Source: Sediminimonas qiaohouensis DSM 21189
GTDB taxonomy: Bacteria; Pseudomonadota; Alphaproteobacteria; Rhodobacterales; Rhodobacteraceae
Direction: 5' to 3'
DNA length: 64,000 nt
Assembly (NCBI RefSeq): GCF_000423645.1
Contig: NZ_AUIJ01000012.1
Location: 1-64,000, forward strand
The position numbers were made by a program, and so were the translations under genes. Shown piece by piece: positions 26,041 to 35,200 of the stretch. The stretch's first letter is position 1. Every line of letters starts with the position of its first letter. The notes beneath the pieces were generated by a model that did no database searches, was not told where the DNA came from, and worked only from the letters and a program-made list of their open reading frames with translations.

Positions 26041-27129
26041 TCATCCTTGTTTGAGATCGGTCTTGAGCGAGGGAACTGACGGCGGCCAGGGGGCAACCTG
26101 GTCGTCGTCACGGTTTTCCGCGCCGGGCCGCGCGAGCGTGGCACCGGCACGAAAAGTGAAAGGGAGGGGCGGATGCTGAACGGGCGCCTCTCCCTGCATC
26201 AGGTCCAGAAGGCTCTGCGCGGCCTGGCGGCCCATCGCCTCTGGTGTTGTCTCGATGGTGGTCAGTGGCACTTCGAGCAGGCGGCCGATTTCGATCCCGT
26301 CGAACCCAACGACCGACAGGTCCCGCGGCACGCACCGGCCCATCAGGCGAGCGGCCGACTGCACCCCGATTGCGAGGAAGTCGTTCGAGGCGAAGATCGC
26401 GGTCACGCCATTAAGCGAGCCGAGGATACCGGCCAGCAGCTCCGGCGTGTTGGCTTCGGCCTCGCTCAGTTCGATGAGCGTGGGATCCGGCAGGCCACGG
26501 GCCCGGCATTCCGCGTGAAAGCCCGCATAGCGATTGCGGGACCGGTCCGAACTGGCAAAGCGCAGCGCCAGGAATGCCGTCTGCCAGTGGCCCAGTTCGG
26601 CGAAGCGCCGCGCGACCTCGCGCGCGGCGACGAAATTGTCGACGTGCGCTGTTGGCAGTCCATCTATTGGATCGTGGAACATCAGGGAAACGGGGATGCC
26701 GCGTTCACGCGCCAACCCAAGCGCACTGCTGCGCGCCGGCGCGACCATCGTCACGATCAGGCCATCGACCTCCTTTTCGACAAGTGTCGAAATCGCGTCG
26801 CTGTCGGCGTCGGCCTCATAATTCGAACTCGAAATTAGAAGCTGGTAGCCCGTGCCAGCCAACGCTTCTTGCGCGCCCTGTACCGCTTCGGCGAAGACAG
26901 GATTTGCCAGGGACGGCACGAGGCAGCCAATTGTCATGGAACGGCTGCTCTGCAGAGCGCGGCCCCTGGAGCTGAAGGAAAATCCAAGCTCGCGCGCGGC
27001 GTTCTGGACCCGCTCACGAACATCCGGGCTGGCCGGGCCAGAAGCGTTCAGCACACGGCTGGCCGTTGCCACACCGCATCCAGCCGCGCGGGCCACATCC
27101 TTGATGGTAACTTTCGGTCTCTGGGTCAT
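26041..27129 (-). CDS. LacI-family transcriptional regulator of the ABC importer
   Basis: A 362-residue regulator with an N-terminal helix-turn-helix (VTIKDVARAAGCGVATASRVLN) and a periplasmic-binding-protein-like effector domain (TIGCLVPSLANPVFAE to VPLTTIETTPEAMG). It is the first gene of the operon, four bases before the binding-protein gene. A perfect palindrome typical of LacI-family sites lies 13 bases before its start codon, so the operon, including this gene, is likely autoregulated and released by the imported compound. The last ~25 residues are an unusual acidic/proline tail. Confidence 0.92.
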   Translation of the reverse strand: MTQRPKVTIKDVARAAGCGVATASRVLNASGPASPDVRERVQNAARELGFSFSSRGRALQSSRSMTIGCLVPSLANPVFAEAVQGAQEALAGTGYQLLISSSNYEADADSDAISTLVEKEVDGLIVTMVAPARSSALGLARERGIPVSLMFHDPIDGLPTAHVDNFVAAREVARRFAELGHWQTAFLALRFASSDRSRNRYAGFHAECRARGLPDPTLIELSEAEANTPELLAGILGSLNGVTAIFASNDFLAIGVQSAARLMGRCVPRDLSVVGFDGIEIGRLLEVPLTTIETTPEAMGRQAAQSLLDLMQGEAPVQHPPLPFTFRAGATLARPGAENRDDDQVAPWPPSVPSLKTDLKQG

Positions 27130-27142
27130 GGGCCACGCTCAA

Positions 27143-27156
27143 TGGAAACGTTTCCA
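27143..27156 (-). promoter_or_regulatory. LacI-family operator
   Basis: TGGAAACGTTTCCA is a perfect 14-base palindrome with the central CG of LacI/GalR-family operators. It lies just upstream of the regulator gene start (27129), so it should control the whole regulator-importer operon. Confidence 0.8.
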
Positions 27157-27429
27157 CGCTCTTCTAACGTCGATTCTCTACAGGAATGTGACACTCACCA
27201 AGCGATGTCGCGCGGTCAAAACGACGTCGAGAAACAGATAGGTTGCCGAAATTTCGCACGCACAACGCTGTCTTGCCGGGCGCGCTGCAATGGGAGGTAA
27301 TCACGCCGAGACAACGAAAGCATCGACACAGTGGCGTCATTATTCCACCCCGCGCCACCCCGGATCGAGTTCTGCATCCCGGCAGACAGAGCCACATAGA
27401 TGGAAGTTGCCGATATTATTGAGGGGAAT

Positions 27430-27506
27430 TGGTAGCGGAGGAGGGACTTGAACCCCCGACACGCGGATTATGATTCCGCTGCTCTAACCACCTGAGCTAC
27501 TCCGCC
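27430..27506 (-). tRNA. tRNA-Met (anticodon CAT)
   Basis: A complete 77-base cloverleaf reads from 27506 down to 27430. The acceptor stem is GGCGGAG / CTCCGCT, the D-arm AGCTCAGGTGGTTAGAGC, the anticodon stem GCGGA / TCCGC around ATCATAA (anticodon CAT), and the T-arm GGGGGTTCAAGTCCCTC. The CCA end is encoded. The sequence fits elongator tRNA-Met of alphaproteobacteria rather than initiator tRNA (pairing at the first position) or tRNA-Ile2, but CAT alone cannot fully separate these. Confidence 0.93.
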
Positions 27507-27745
27507 AAAACCGGTATGCCACTTACGAAAGCTGCCCCACCCCGTCAAGGGCCAAACGCTTCCTCGTCTCCAGAAAGATGCACGCCGCGAAATGCGCGGC
27601 TCAGCCCCTGCCCCGCCGCCGCCCTTCACCCCCTGTTTGATCGGGCCCGAGTCAACCAGGGTCAATCATCAAGCCGTGGTCGCTTGCATGTCACCACATT
27701 TCCACATCATCATACGCCCAAATGACACAGACAGGAGCATGAACC

Positions 27746-29158
27746 GTGCTGGAAGACGTCAAGACCATCGTCGGCGCCACTAATGTCAGCGAGGGCGCGG
27801 ACATGGCCCGCTGGACCCACGACTGGACGGGTATCTACCACTGGCGCCCGCTGGCCGTAGTGCGCCCGGCGAACACCGACGAAGTGTCAAAGGTGATGCG
27901 CCTGGCCCATGAAACCGGAACGCCCGTCGTTCCCGTTTCGGGCAATAGCGGCCTGTCGGGCGGCACGCAGGCCGATGGCGCGTTGATGCTGTCGCTGGAC
28001 CGCATGAACACCATCCGCGAGGTCCGCGCTCCTGCCCGCATCGCGATCGTCGAGGCCGGTGTTGTCCTCACGGCCCTGCACGACGCCGCCGATGCCGAGG
28101 GGCTGATATTCCCGCTGACATTCGGCGCGCGCGGCTCGGCGATGATCGGCGGCTGCCTGTCCACCAACGCGGGCGGCTCCAACGTCCTGCGCTATGGTAA
28201 CACCCGCGATCTTTGCCTCGGGCTCGAGGTGGTCCTGCCCGATGGCCGCGTCATGGACCTGATGAGTGAACTGCACAAGGACAACTCGGGCTATGACCTG
28301 CGGCACCTGATGATCGGCGCCGAAGGTACGCTGGGCATCATCACCGCGGCGGTGCTCAAGCTGGCCCCGAAACCCCGCGCCTATGCCACCGCGATGGTCG
28401 CGGCGCCCGACCTCGATCAGGCGCTGATCCTGCTCAATCGCCTGCAAGAGGCCACCGGCGGCACGGTCGAGGCATTCGAATACATGCCCCGCACCTATAT
28501 CGAGGGCCACCTCGCCCGCTTCAACGACGCGCGCGAGCCGTTCGATGACCCCCATGACGTGAACATCCTCGTTGAGGTCGGAACCACCACCCCGCGCGAC
28601 AGCACCCCCGGCCCCGACGGGCAGGTGCCGCTGACGTCCTACCTCGAGGAGGTGCTGGGATCGATGTTCGAGGATGGCACCCTGCTCGATGCGGTTGTCG
28701 CCCAGAACGACAGCCAGCGCGCCGCGATGTGGGCCCGACGCGAGGCCGCCGCCGAGATCGCCCTTGCGCGCCGCCCGATCGTTGTGACGGACATCGCCGT
28801 GCCGCTTGACCGGGTCGCGACCTTCCTGACCCGGATCGAGGCGCGATTGCCCACGCTCGACCCCGGCGCCGAAAGTATCTCGGTCGCGCATCTTGGCGAT
28901 GGCAACGTCCACTTCACCGTCTGGCCAAGCACCGATGACACCGCCGTTCACGACGCCATCAACGAGGCGGTCGAGGACGAAGTGCTCAGGCTCGGCGGCA
29001 GCTTCTCGGCCGAGCACGGCATCGGCACCTCCAAGCTGCCCTCGATGAGCCGGCGCAAGAACCCGGTCGCCGTGGACGCGATGCGCGCCATCAAGGCCGC
29101 GCTCGATCCCAAGGGCATCATGAACCCCGGCAAGGTTCTCCCGCCCGAGACCAGCTAG
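27746..29158 (+). CDS. FAD-linked 2-hydroxyacid oxidase (GlcD/D2HGDH-like)
   Basis: A 470-residue flavoprotein of the VAO/PCMH family. The N-terminal FAD domain has PVVPVSGNSGLSGGTQADG, GGCLSTNAGGSNVLRYGN and GAEGTLGIITAAVLKL. The C-terminal cap domain has the metal/substrate histidines in VAHLGDGNVHF and ends with FSAEHGIGTSK and DPKGIMNPGKV. Relatives oxidise D-2-hydroxyglutarate, D-lactate or glycolate and pass electrons to quinone or an electron-transfer flavoprotein. The GTG start at 27746 follows AGGAG at 27733. It stands alone between a tRNA gene and hemC. Confidence 0.9.
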   Translation: MLEDVKTIVGATNVSEGADMARWTHDWTGIYHWRPLAVVRPANTDEVSKVMRLAHETGTPVVPVSGNSGLSGGTQADGALMLSLDRMNTIREVRAPARIAIVEAGVVLTALHDAADAEGLIFPLTFGARGSAMIGGCLSTNAGGSNVLRYGNTRDLCLGLEVVLPDGRVMDLMSELHKDNSGYDLRHLMIGAEGTLGIITAAVLKLAPKPRAYATAMVAAPDLDQALILLNRLQEATGGTVEAFEYMPRTYIEGHLARFNDAREPFDDPHDVNILVEVGTTTPRDSTPGPDGQVPLTSYLEEVLGSMFEDGTLLDAVVAQNDSQRAAMWARREAAAEIALARRPIVVTDIAVPLDRVATFLTRIEARLPTLDPGAESISVAHLGDGNVHFTVWPSTDDTAVHDAINEAVEDEVLRLGGSFSAEHGIGTSKLPSMSRRKNPVAVDAMRAIKAALDPKGIMNPGKVLPPETS

Positions 29159-29170
29159 CCCTGTGCCCGT

Positions 29171-29232
29171 GCATCTTCTGGCCTGAAATATCCCGGGGGA
29201 GGCGCCCATCGGGCGACGGGGGCAGAGCCCCC
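29171..29232 (+). repeat. Intergenic repeat family 1, copy 1
   Basis: This copy lies between the convergent oxidase gene and hemC. It starts CATCTTCTGGCCTGAAATA, followed by a GC-rich middle and a GGGGGCAGAGCCCCC hairpin that touches the hemC stop. The same layout is found near 47230, 47300, 53630 and 60270. The hairpin could terminate transcription. Confidence 0.7.
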
Positions 29233-30176
29233 TATCGCCAGCTGAAAAAGTCCCGCCCCGCCTGCGTCAACAGGAACGCGGCCATGGCGCGGCCGATCTC
29301 GGCGCCATCCTCTACCGGGCCGCTGCGCGCATCGCTGATCACCTCCGAGCCGTCCGGCCGCAGCACCTCGCCGCGCAGGTGCAAGGTGCCGCCCGTGATC
29401 TCGGCCAGCCCCCCGATCGGTGTCTCGCACGACCCGTCGAGCCCGGCCAGGAACGCGCGCTCGGCCGCCAGCAGCGTCGCGGTCCCGTGGTCGTGGATCG
29501 CGGCCAGCATCTCGGCGGCGCGGCTGTCATCCTCGCGCCGCTCGATCCCGATGGCGCCCTGCGCCACGGCGGGCAGCATGTCCTCGGGGGCGATGGCCGA
29601 GCGGGCCACGTGCGCCATGTCCAGCCGGTTCAGCCCGGCCATGGCCAGGAACGTCGCGCTGGCCACCTCCTCGCTCAGCTTGCGCAGGCGAGTCTGCACG
29701 TTGCCGCGAAATTCCACCACCTCGAGATGGGGAAACCGGTGCAGCAATTGCGCCCGGCGCCGCAGGCTCGAACTGCCCACGCGGGTCCCTTCTGGCAACT
29801 CTGCAAGGCTTTGATATTTCAACGAAACAAAGGCATCGCGCGCGTCTTCGCGCGGCAGGTAGGTGTCTAGGGTCAGGCCCGGAGGCTGCGCCGAGGGCAT
29901 GTCCTTCATCGAATGAACGGCGATGTCGATCGCCCCCGATGTCAGCGCCTCCTCGATCTCCTTGGTGAACAGCCCCTTGCCGCCGATCTCTTTCAGCGGC
30001 CGGTCCTGCACTTTGTCCCCTGTTGTCTTTATGACAACGATTTCAAAGGCTTCCTGATCAAGGTCAAAGGCGGATGACAACCGATCTCGGGTCTCATACG
30101 CTTGGGCCAGTGCCAGCGGAGAGCCGCGCGTGCCGATCCTGAGCGGTTGGGCGGGGGTGGGGAGGTTTGCAATCAT
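29232..30176 (-). CDS. hemC: Porphobilinogen deaminase (hydroxymethylbilane synthase)
   Basis: A 314-residue cytoplasmic enzyme joining four porphobilinogen units into hydroxymethylbilane. It has the opening LRIGTRGSPLALAQA, the active-site region VHSMKDMPS, RVGSSSLRRRAQ and the cofactor-attachment cysteine in GSCETPIGG. Length is usual. The ATG at 30176 was chosen over an upstream in-frame codon (30212) because the conserved domain begins 9 residues after it. It is divergent from hemE with about 100 bases between. Confidence 0.97.
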   Translation of the reverse strand: MIANLPTPAQPLRIGTRGSPLALAQAYETRDRLSSAFDLDQEAFEIVVIKTTGDKVQDRPLKEIGGKGLFTKEIEEALTSGAIDIAVHSMKDMPSAQPPGLTLDTYLPREDARDAFVSLKYQSLAELPEGTRVGSSSLRRRAQLLHRFPHLEVVEFRGNVQTRLRKLSEEVASATFLAMAGLNRLDMAHVARSAIAPEDMLPAVAQGAIGIERREDDSRAAEMLAAIHDHGTATLLAAERAFLAGLDGSCETPIGGLAEITGGTLHLRGEVLRPDGSEVISDARSGPVEDGAEIGRAMAAFLLTQAGRDFFSWR

Positions 30177-30276
30177 GGAAAAACCTGTAATCGCGGCAGG
30201 TTGTCCTGACAAGCACTGAGGCGCTTGACATCTTGTCGCCGGGGGGTGACGACAGCCCTAAGCGAAGGGGATTACC

Positions 30277-31305
30277 ATGGCTGAAAAGACGATATTGCGC
30301 GCGCTTGCAGGTGAAACACAAGATGTGCCACCAATCTGGATGATGCGGCAGGCGGGGCGTTACCTGCCGGAATACCGTGCCACGCGGGCGAAGGCAGGTG
30401 ATTTCCTTTCCTTGTGTTATAACAGTGACTTGGCAACCGAGGTCACGCTGCAGCCGATCCGGCGCTACGGGTTCGACGCGGCCATCTTGTTCGCCGATAT
30501 TTTACTTGTTCCCCAAGCACTTGGCGCCGACCTATGGTTCGTTACCGGCGAAGGGCCGCGGCTTTCGACGATCACGTCGCAGGCGGAGCTGGAGCAGCTC
30601 CGCCCGGTCGCCGACATCCACGAAACCCTTTCGCCGATCTACCAGACCGTGCGCAACCTGTCGCAAGAGTTGCCGCGCGACATCACGCTGATCGGATTCG
30701 CAGGCGCGCCCTGGACGGTGGCGACCTACATGATCGCCGGGCGCGGCACCCCGGACCAGGGGCCCGCGCACGCGCTCAAGCAGGAAAACAAACCCGTTTT
30801 CGAGGCCCTTTTGGACCGCGTCACCGAGGCCACCATCGAATACCTCTCGGCCCAGATCGAGGCCGGCGCCGAGGTGGTCAAACTGTTCGATAGCTGGGCC
30901 GGATCGCTCAAGGATAAAGATTTCGAAAAGTATTCGCGCGATCCCGCCGCGCGCATCGTCACCGAATTGAAACGCCGCCATCCGGGCATCCCGGTCATCG
31001 CCTTTCCGCGCGGGGCGGGTGACAAATACATCGGCTTTGCCCGCGCCACGGGCGCAGATTGCGTTGCAGTGGACGAAACCGTCAGCCCCGAATGGGTGGC
31101 AAAACACCTGCAACCCGATAGCTGCGTGCAGGGAAATCTCAAGTCATCCCATATGGTTACGGGCGGCGATGCGATGATCTCGGAGACCCGCCACATTGTC
31201 GAGGCGCTACGCAATGGGCCGCATATCTTCAACCTTGGGCACGGCATCACCCCCGATGCCGACCCCGACAACGTCCAACGCATGATCGACGCGATTCGCG
31301 GCTGA
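30277..31305 (+). CDS. hemE: Uroporphyrinogen decarboxylase
   Basis: A 342-residue enzyme that removes four carboxyl groups from uroporphyrinogen III to give coproporphyrinogen III. The signature [17 protein letters not shown] is at residues about 18-34, [12 protein letters not shown] follows, and [13 protein letters not shown] and [12 protein letters not shown] lie further on. AAGGGG precedes the ATG. It is divergent from hemC and convergent with hemF, so three heme genes stand side by side. Confidence 0.97.
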   Translation: MAEKTILRALAGETQDVPPIWMMRQAGRYLPEYRATRAKAGDFLSLCYNSDLATEVTLQPIRRYGFDAAILFADILLVPQALGADLWFVTGEGPRLSTITSQAELEQLRPVADIHETLSPIYQTVRNLSQELPRDITLIGFAGAPWTVATYMIAGRGTPDQGPAHALKQENKPVFEALLDRVTEATIEYLSAQIEAGAEVVKLFDSWAGSLKDKDFEKYSRDPAARIVTELKRRHPGIPVIAFPRGAGDKYIGFARATGADCVAVDETVSPEWVAKHLQPDSCVQGNLKSSHMVTGGDAMISETRHIVEALRNGPHIFNLGHGITPDADPDNVQRMIDAIRG

Positions 31306-31310
31306 TGCGT

Positions 31311-31349
31311 GAGGGCGCGAAACGGACGTAGCGTACGTTTCGCGCCCTC
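31311..31349. terminator. Bidirectional hairpin terminator between hemE and hemF
   Basis: A perfect 14-bp stem (GAGGGCGCGAAACG at 31311-31324 with its complement at 31336-31349) and an 11-base loop lie six bases after the hemE stop. Its position between two convergent genes fits termination from both sides. There is no T-run. Confidence 0.75.
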
Positions 31350-31408
31350 AACTGCCAGGTTCGTACGATTGTTGGCCCTGCGCCCGTATTAGCGCGGCGC
31401 GGCGCGGG

Positions 31409-32305
31409 TCATACCCATTTCGCCAGCGGCGGCAGGCTCATCAGGACGGCGTTGGCGTCGTGCCCGGTTTCCAGGCCGAACTTGGTGCCCCTGTCATAGA
31501 CGAGGTTGTATTCGGCATAGAGCCCGCGATGCACAAGCTGCGCATCGCGGTCGGCGTCGGTCCAGGGTGTATCGCGCCGCGCCTCGATGATCGGCAGGAA
31601 CGCGGGCAGGAACGCGCGGCCGACATCTTGGATAAAGGCGAAATCCGCCTGCCAGTCGCCGGTGTTGTGATCGTCCAGGAAAATCCCCCCCACCCCGCGC
31701 GCGCGGTGGCGGTGCGGGATATAGAAATACTCGTCCGCCCAGGCCTTGAACCGGGGGTAATAGGTGGGGTCGTGGCGATCGCAATGCTGTTTCTGGACGG
31801 CATGGAAATGAGCGGTGTCCTCGGCGTATTCGATGCACGGGTTCAAATCCGACCCGCCGCCGAACCACCACGCGCCGGGGGTCCAGAACATGCGCGTATT
31901 CATGTGCACGGCGGGGCAATGCGGGTTTTGCATATGCGCCACCAGGCTGATGCCGCTGGCCCAGAACCGCGGATCATCCGCCATCCCCGGCACGCCGCGC
32001 GCGGCCATCGCGGACTGCGCCCGCTCGCCCAGGTGGCCGTACACCTCGGACACGTTGACGCCGACCTTCTCGAACACGCGCCCGCCGCGCATTACGCTCA
32101 TCAGGCCGCCGCCCGCGTCGCTGCCATCGTCCGAGGCGCGGCGCGTTTCGCTCACCTCGAACCGGCCGGCGGGCAGCGCGGCGGTGGGGCCAACGCCCTG
32201 GCTGTCCTCCAGCGCCTCGAAGGCGGCGACGATCTCGTCGCGCAGGGTGCGAAACCACGCGGCGGCGGATCGCTTCTCGGTCAGCATGTCGTTGTCTTGG
32301 GTCAC
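31409..32305 (-). CDS. hemF: Oxygen-dependent coproporphyrinogen III oxidase
   Basis: A 298-residue enzyme that converts coproporphyrinogen III to protoporphyrinogen IX with O2. Typical sequence includes NPHCPAVHMNTRMFWTPGAW, WWFGGGSDLNP, CDRHDPTYYPRFK and GRGTKFGL-like text (DRGTKFGLETGHD). A GTG at 32305, seven bases after GAGGAGG, is the best start; the ATG at 32287 is the alternative. With hemN at 48172 the cell has both aerobic and anaerobic routes for this step. Confidence 0.95.
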   Translation of the reverse strand: MTQDNDMLTEKRSAAAWFRTLRDEIVAAFEALEDSQGVGPTAALPAGRFEVSETRRASDDGSDAGGGLMSVMRGGRVFEKVGVNVSEVYGHLGERAQSAMAARGVPGMADDPRFWASGISLVAHMQNPHCPAVHMNTRMFWTPGAWWFGGGSDLNPCIEYAEDTAHFHAVQKQHCDRHDPTYYPRFKAWADEYFYIPHRHRARGVGGIFLDDHNTGDWQADFAFIQDVGRAFLPAFLPIIEARRDTPWTDADRDAQLVHRGLYAEYNLVYDRGTKFGLETGHDANAVLMSLPPLAKWV

Positions 32306-32726
32306 TCTCTTGCCTCCTCGCCCCATCTGGCGCTGCCTTGTAGCAACCCCCGTCCCCGGGGGCCAGAGGACAGACCGCCCCGCCACCTGCGCGCGCACTT
32401 AGATGTTTCTTCTGACTAGGTTCGACATCTGGCACAAGAACGGCGGTGATGGCCTTGAGCGGGCATTGCACAACCGGCTGAGAAGCCGCACATCGTCGGG
32501 CCGCGGTGCGGCGATCCTCCGCTGGTGCGGGGCACTTTATTCCAGCCAAATCCGAACAACATCAGAGCGTTGCGCGGACGTCAGCCCAATCGCCGTGCCG
32601 GGGGGCGGCCCGGCGATGCGCGGCGGCCTACGGCCGCTATTCCGCGCAGGGCGTTATATGAAATGTCCGCTCAAGGCCATTCATGCCCCCGGATCGTCCG
32701 CCGATGCGCTCTCGCTTCCGAGCACT
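32306..32726. other. Intergenic region, 421 bases, filled mainly by a repeat element
   Basis: The region lies upstream of hemF and downstream of the SDR gene. More than half of it is a repeat with terminal inverted repeats (32449-32680, listed separately). No gene is supported in the rest. Confidence 0.6.
32449..32680. repeat. MITE-like element, copy A (repeat family 2)
   Basis: A 232-base element bounded by near-perfect 19-base inverted repeats: ATGGCCTTGAGCGGGCATT at 32449-32467 and AATGTCCGCTCAAGGCCAT at 32662-32680, with one mismatch. The interior contains GGGCCGCGGTGCGGCGATCC, then a GCACTTTAT...CCAAATCCGAA segment, both also found in copies near 42265 and 50613. It has no coding potential of its own. 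Size and ends fit a miniature inverted-repeat element. No flanking target duplication is visible. Confidence 0.75.
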
Positions 32727-33527
32727 TCAATGCGCCGGGGCACCCACCGGGTCCAGCAGGGTGCGCCCGCCATCCAGCGTCAGGATCTGTCCCGTCATGA
32801 AGCGCGAGCCGTCGCTGGCCAGGAACTGCACCGTTTCCGCCAACTCGCGCGGCGAGGCGATGCGCCCCAGCGGCGTGTGCTCTTCGATCTCGCCGCGAAA
32901 CTCGCTGTTGTCCTTCAGCGCGTCCTTGAGGCTGGCCGACATGACCGAGCCGAACGCCACCGCGTTGACCCGGATACGGTAATCCGCAAGCGCCACCGCC
33001 AGCGAGCGCGTCATCTGCTCCAGCGCCGCGGTGGACACCGAATAGCCCAGCAGTTCGGGGTTCGACCGCCGCGCGGCGATCGACGACAGGTTCACGATGG
33101 TGCCCGCCGGGCCGCCATCGCGCCCCTTGCTTTGCTTGATCATCCGCTTGGCCACCGCCTGCGACAGGCGCAGCGCGGTCATCAGGTTTTGCTGCAACAG
33201 CATCTCGACCGCGTCGTTTTCGGGGTCCAGCGGATCGCCCGAAACCATCTGCCGCGAGGCGTTGATCAGGATATCGACGCTGTCGAAGGCATCGATGGTG
33301 GCCGACAACAGGTTGGCAACCGTCAGCTTCTGGCGCAGATCGCCGGCGAACCATCGGAAATTGCGGTTGTCGTCGTTCGGGCCCAACTCCTTTAGCAGGC
33401 GCGCCTCGTCCATGTCGGCAAAGACGACATTGGCGCCCTTGTCCACGAAATGACGCCCGATCGCCAGGCCGATGCCGTTGGCCGCGCCGGTGACGATGGC
33501 GGTTTTTCCGGAAATTGTGAGGGACAT
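32727..33527 (-). CDS. Short-chain dehydrogenase/reductase lacking the catalytic lysine
   Basis: A 266-residue SDR-fold protein with the nucleotide motif TGAANGIGLAIG, an acidic residue after strand 2 (ADMDE, so NAD-type) and the serine of VNLSSIAAR. The active-site YxxxK reads GYSVSTAALEQ, with threonine in place of lysine. The NAG motif is also changed (INASRQ). It may be catalytically altered or a non-enzyme. The frame is intact, which argues against decay. It lies upstream of the hemF region and downstream of the methyltransferase gene, 42 bases away. Confidence 0.85.
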   Translation of the reverse strand: MSLTISGKTAIVTGAANGIGLAIGRHFVDKGANVVFADMDEARLLKELGPNDDNRNFRWFAGDLRQKLTVANLLSATIDAFDSVDILINASRQMVSGDPLDPENDAVEMLLQQNLMTALRLSQAVAKRMIKQSKGRDGGPAGTIVNLSSIAARRSNPELLGYSVSTAALEQMTRSLAVALADYRIRVNAVAFGSVMSASLKDALKDNSEFRGEIEEHTPLGRIASPRELAETVQFLASDGSRFMTGQILTLDGGRTLLDPVGAPAH

Positions 33528-33569
33528 GGGAGGGCTCCGTTGATTCCGAAGGGGGCAGGATAAGCCAGA

Positions 33570-34574
33570 TCAGCGCCGCTGGCGAGACGGGCGCGCGGCG
33601 CTGAGCACCTTGAAGCGGCGATCGCCGTCCAGCTCGGTCACTTGCGCGAAGTGCTGCGACAGGGTCGCCTCGTAGGGCAGGTGCCGGTTGGCGACCATCC
33701 ACAGGCATCCGCGCGGCGCCAGCATCGCAGCAGAGGCGGCAATGAACGCACGGCCCAGATCCGTATCGGCGGCGCGCCCGGTGTGAAAGGGCGGGTTCAT
33801 CACCACCGCGTCGCAGGCGGCATCGGGGCGCCAGCGGGTCGCATCGGCCCAGTGAAACACAGCGCGCGGATCATCCACGTTCACCCGTGCACAGGCCAGT
33901 GCATCATAATCGGCCTCGACCAGGTCAATCCGCCGGACGTCGCCGCATTTCGCCAGCACCCGGTGCGACAGGTAGCCCCATCCGGCGCCCAGATCGACCA
34001 CATGCGCGCCGATATCGCTGGGCAGCACATCCGCCAACAGTGCCGAGGCCGGATCGACCGCATCGGCGGAAAACACCCCTGGCGCGGTGACATACCCGCC
34101 CGCGATCGGCGCGGGGCCTGCACTGGCCCAATCGGCAAAAGCGCCGGCATGGGTGGTCAGCCATATCGTCTTGCCATGTGCCTTGGAAAAGCTTCCCGTG
34201 ATCACCGCCCGCTTGCGACAATCGCGCAGGATCGAATCGATGCCGTCGGTTTTTTGTCCATCGATCACCAGGAGGCCGCCTTGCGCGGCATCCGCGGCCT
34301 GCGCGATCAGGGCACGCGCACGGGCCTTGGAGCGGGGCAGGAATACCACCGCCGCGCCGTAGGCCGTGCCATCGCGGGGCGCTTGTGTGGTGGTCCATCC
34401 GTCGGCGTTCAGCGCATCGATATCGGGGCGGAACCCTGATATCATGTCGCAGCGCGCGCGTGGCAGCACCGACAAATCCATGCCCGCACGCGGCGCGAAC
34501 ACGGCGATCCGTCCCTCATCGGGCAAGGCCAGCCCGCCATCGGTCAGGGCCAGCGACAGGCGCGCGGATGTCAT
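33570..34574 (-). CDS. RsmC-type rRNA guanine-N2 methyltransferase
   Basis: A 334-residue class I methyltransferase with two halves. The N-terminal half is a degenerate methyltransferase fold; the C-terminal half has the AdoMet motif VVDLGAGWGYLSHRVL and the catalytic NPPFHTG of N2-guanine RNA methyltransferases. E. coli RsmC modifies G1207 of 16S rRNA; RlmG is the close alternative. It begins four bases after the clpS stop, so the two are co-transcribed. Confidence 0.85.
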   Translation of the reverse strand: MTSARLSLALTDGGLALPDEGRIAVFAPRAGMDLSVLPRARCDMISGFRPDIDALNADGWTTTQAPRDGTAYGAAVVFLPRSKARARALIAQAADAAQGGLLVIDGQKTDGIDSILRDCRKRAVITGSFSKAHGKTIWLTTHAGAFADWASAGPAPIAGGYVTAPGVFSADAVDPASALLADVLPSDIGAHVVDLGAGWGYLSHRVLAKCGDVRRIDLVEADYDALACARVNVDDPRAVFHWADATRWRPDAACDAVVMNPPFHTGRAADTDLGRAFIAASAAMLAPRGCLWMVANRHLPYEATLSQHFAQVTELDGDRRFKVLSAARPSRQRR

Positions 34575-34578
34575 GCGC

Positions 34579-34932
34579 CTATTCTTCCCGTTCCATCGTG
34601 CATTGCAGCGGATGCTGGTGCCGGCGGGCGAAATCCATCACCTGCGTCACCTTGGTCTCGGCGATTTCGTGGCTAAACACACCGACCACGGCCAGACCCT
34701 TCTTGTGAACGGTCAGCATGATCTCGAACGCTTGCGCGTGATTCATGCCAAAGAACCGCTCGAGGATATGCACGACGAATTCCATCGGCGTGTAATCGTC
34801 GTTCAGCAATAGCACCTTGTAGAGCGGTGGCCGCTTGGTTTTGGTTCGCGTTTCGACCACGACCGAGGCATCGCCGTCGCCGTCGTCGCCGCCATTCGGG
34901 CTGTCGGACATCTTTTCGTAGCGCTCTGTCAT
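34579..34932 (-). CDS. clpS: ClpS, adaptor of the ClpAP protease
   Basis: A 117-residue protein that delivers N-degron substrates to ClpA. An acidic flexible N-terminus ([15 protein letters not shown]) is followed by the conserved [20 protein letters not shown] and the helix with [17 protein letters not shown]. The ATG at 34932 has AGGA upstream; the ATG at 34911 is the alternative. It heads the clpS - methyltransferase - SDR group. Confidence 0.95.
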   Translation of the reverse strand: MTERYEKMSDSPNGGDDGDGDASVVVETRTKTKRPPLYKVLLLNDDYTPMEFVVHILERFFGMNHAQAFEIMLTVHKKGLAVVGVFSHEIAETKVTQVMDFARRHQHPLQCTMEREE

Positions 34933-35200
34933 GCTGCGTGTCCTGATGCGTTTCAACTCGGGGCCGGTGACTCTGTATATAACCTGTGGGCCGCCAGTGA
35001 AAAGAGGGGGGCGAACAGCGCCCTCACAGCCAGTGTTGGGGATGGCCGCGCGCGCGCCCCAAAATGTTGATCCAAGCCGCCCATGAAGCAAATTTTTATC
35101 ACAAAAAGAGTGCATTGCGCGCCATTCTTGATATGCTATTCTTTAGCATACAGGCAAGGGTCAGACCGGAAAACCGGCGGCCACAAGAGCACGAGAGGCA

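Noticed and set aside
31974-32549. Proteins starting MAGIKCPAPAEDRRTAA in two places on the minus strand (also near 50712)
   Set aside because: The identical start comes from the shared repeat element, not from a gene family; the frames diverge as soon as the repeat ends.
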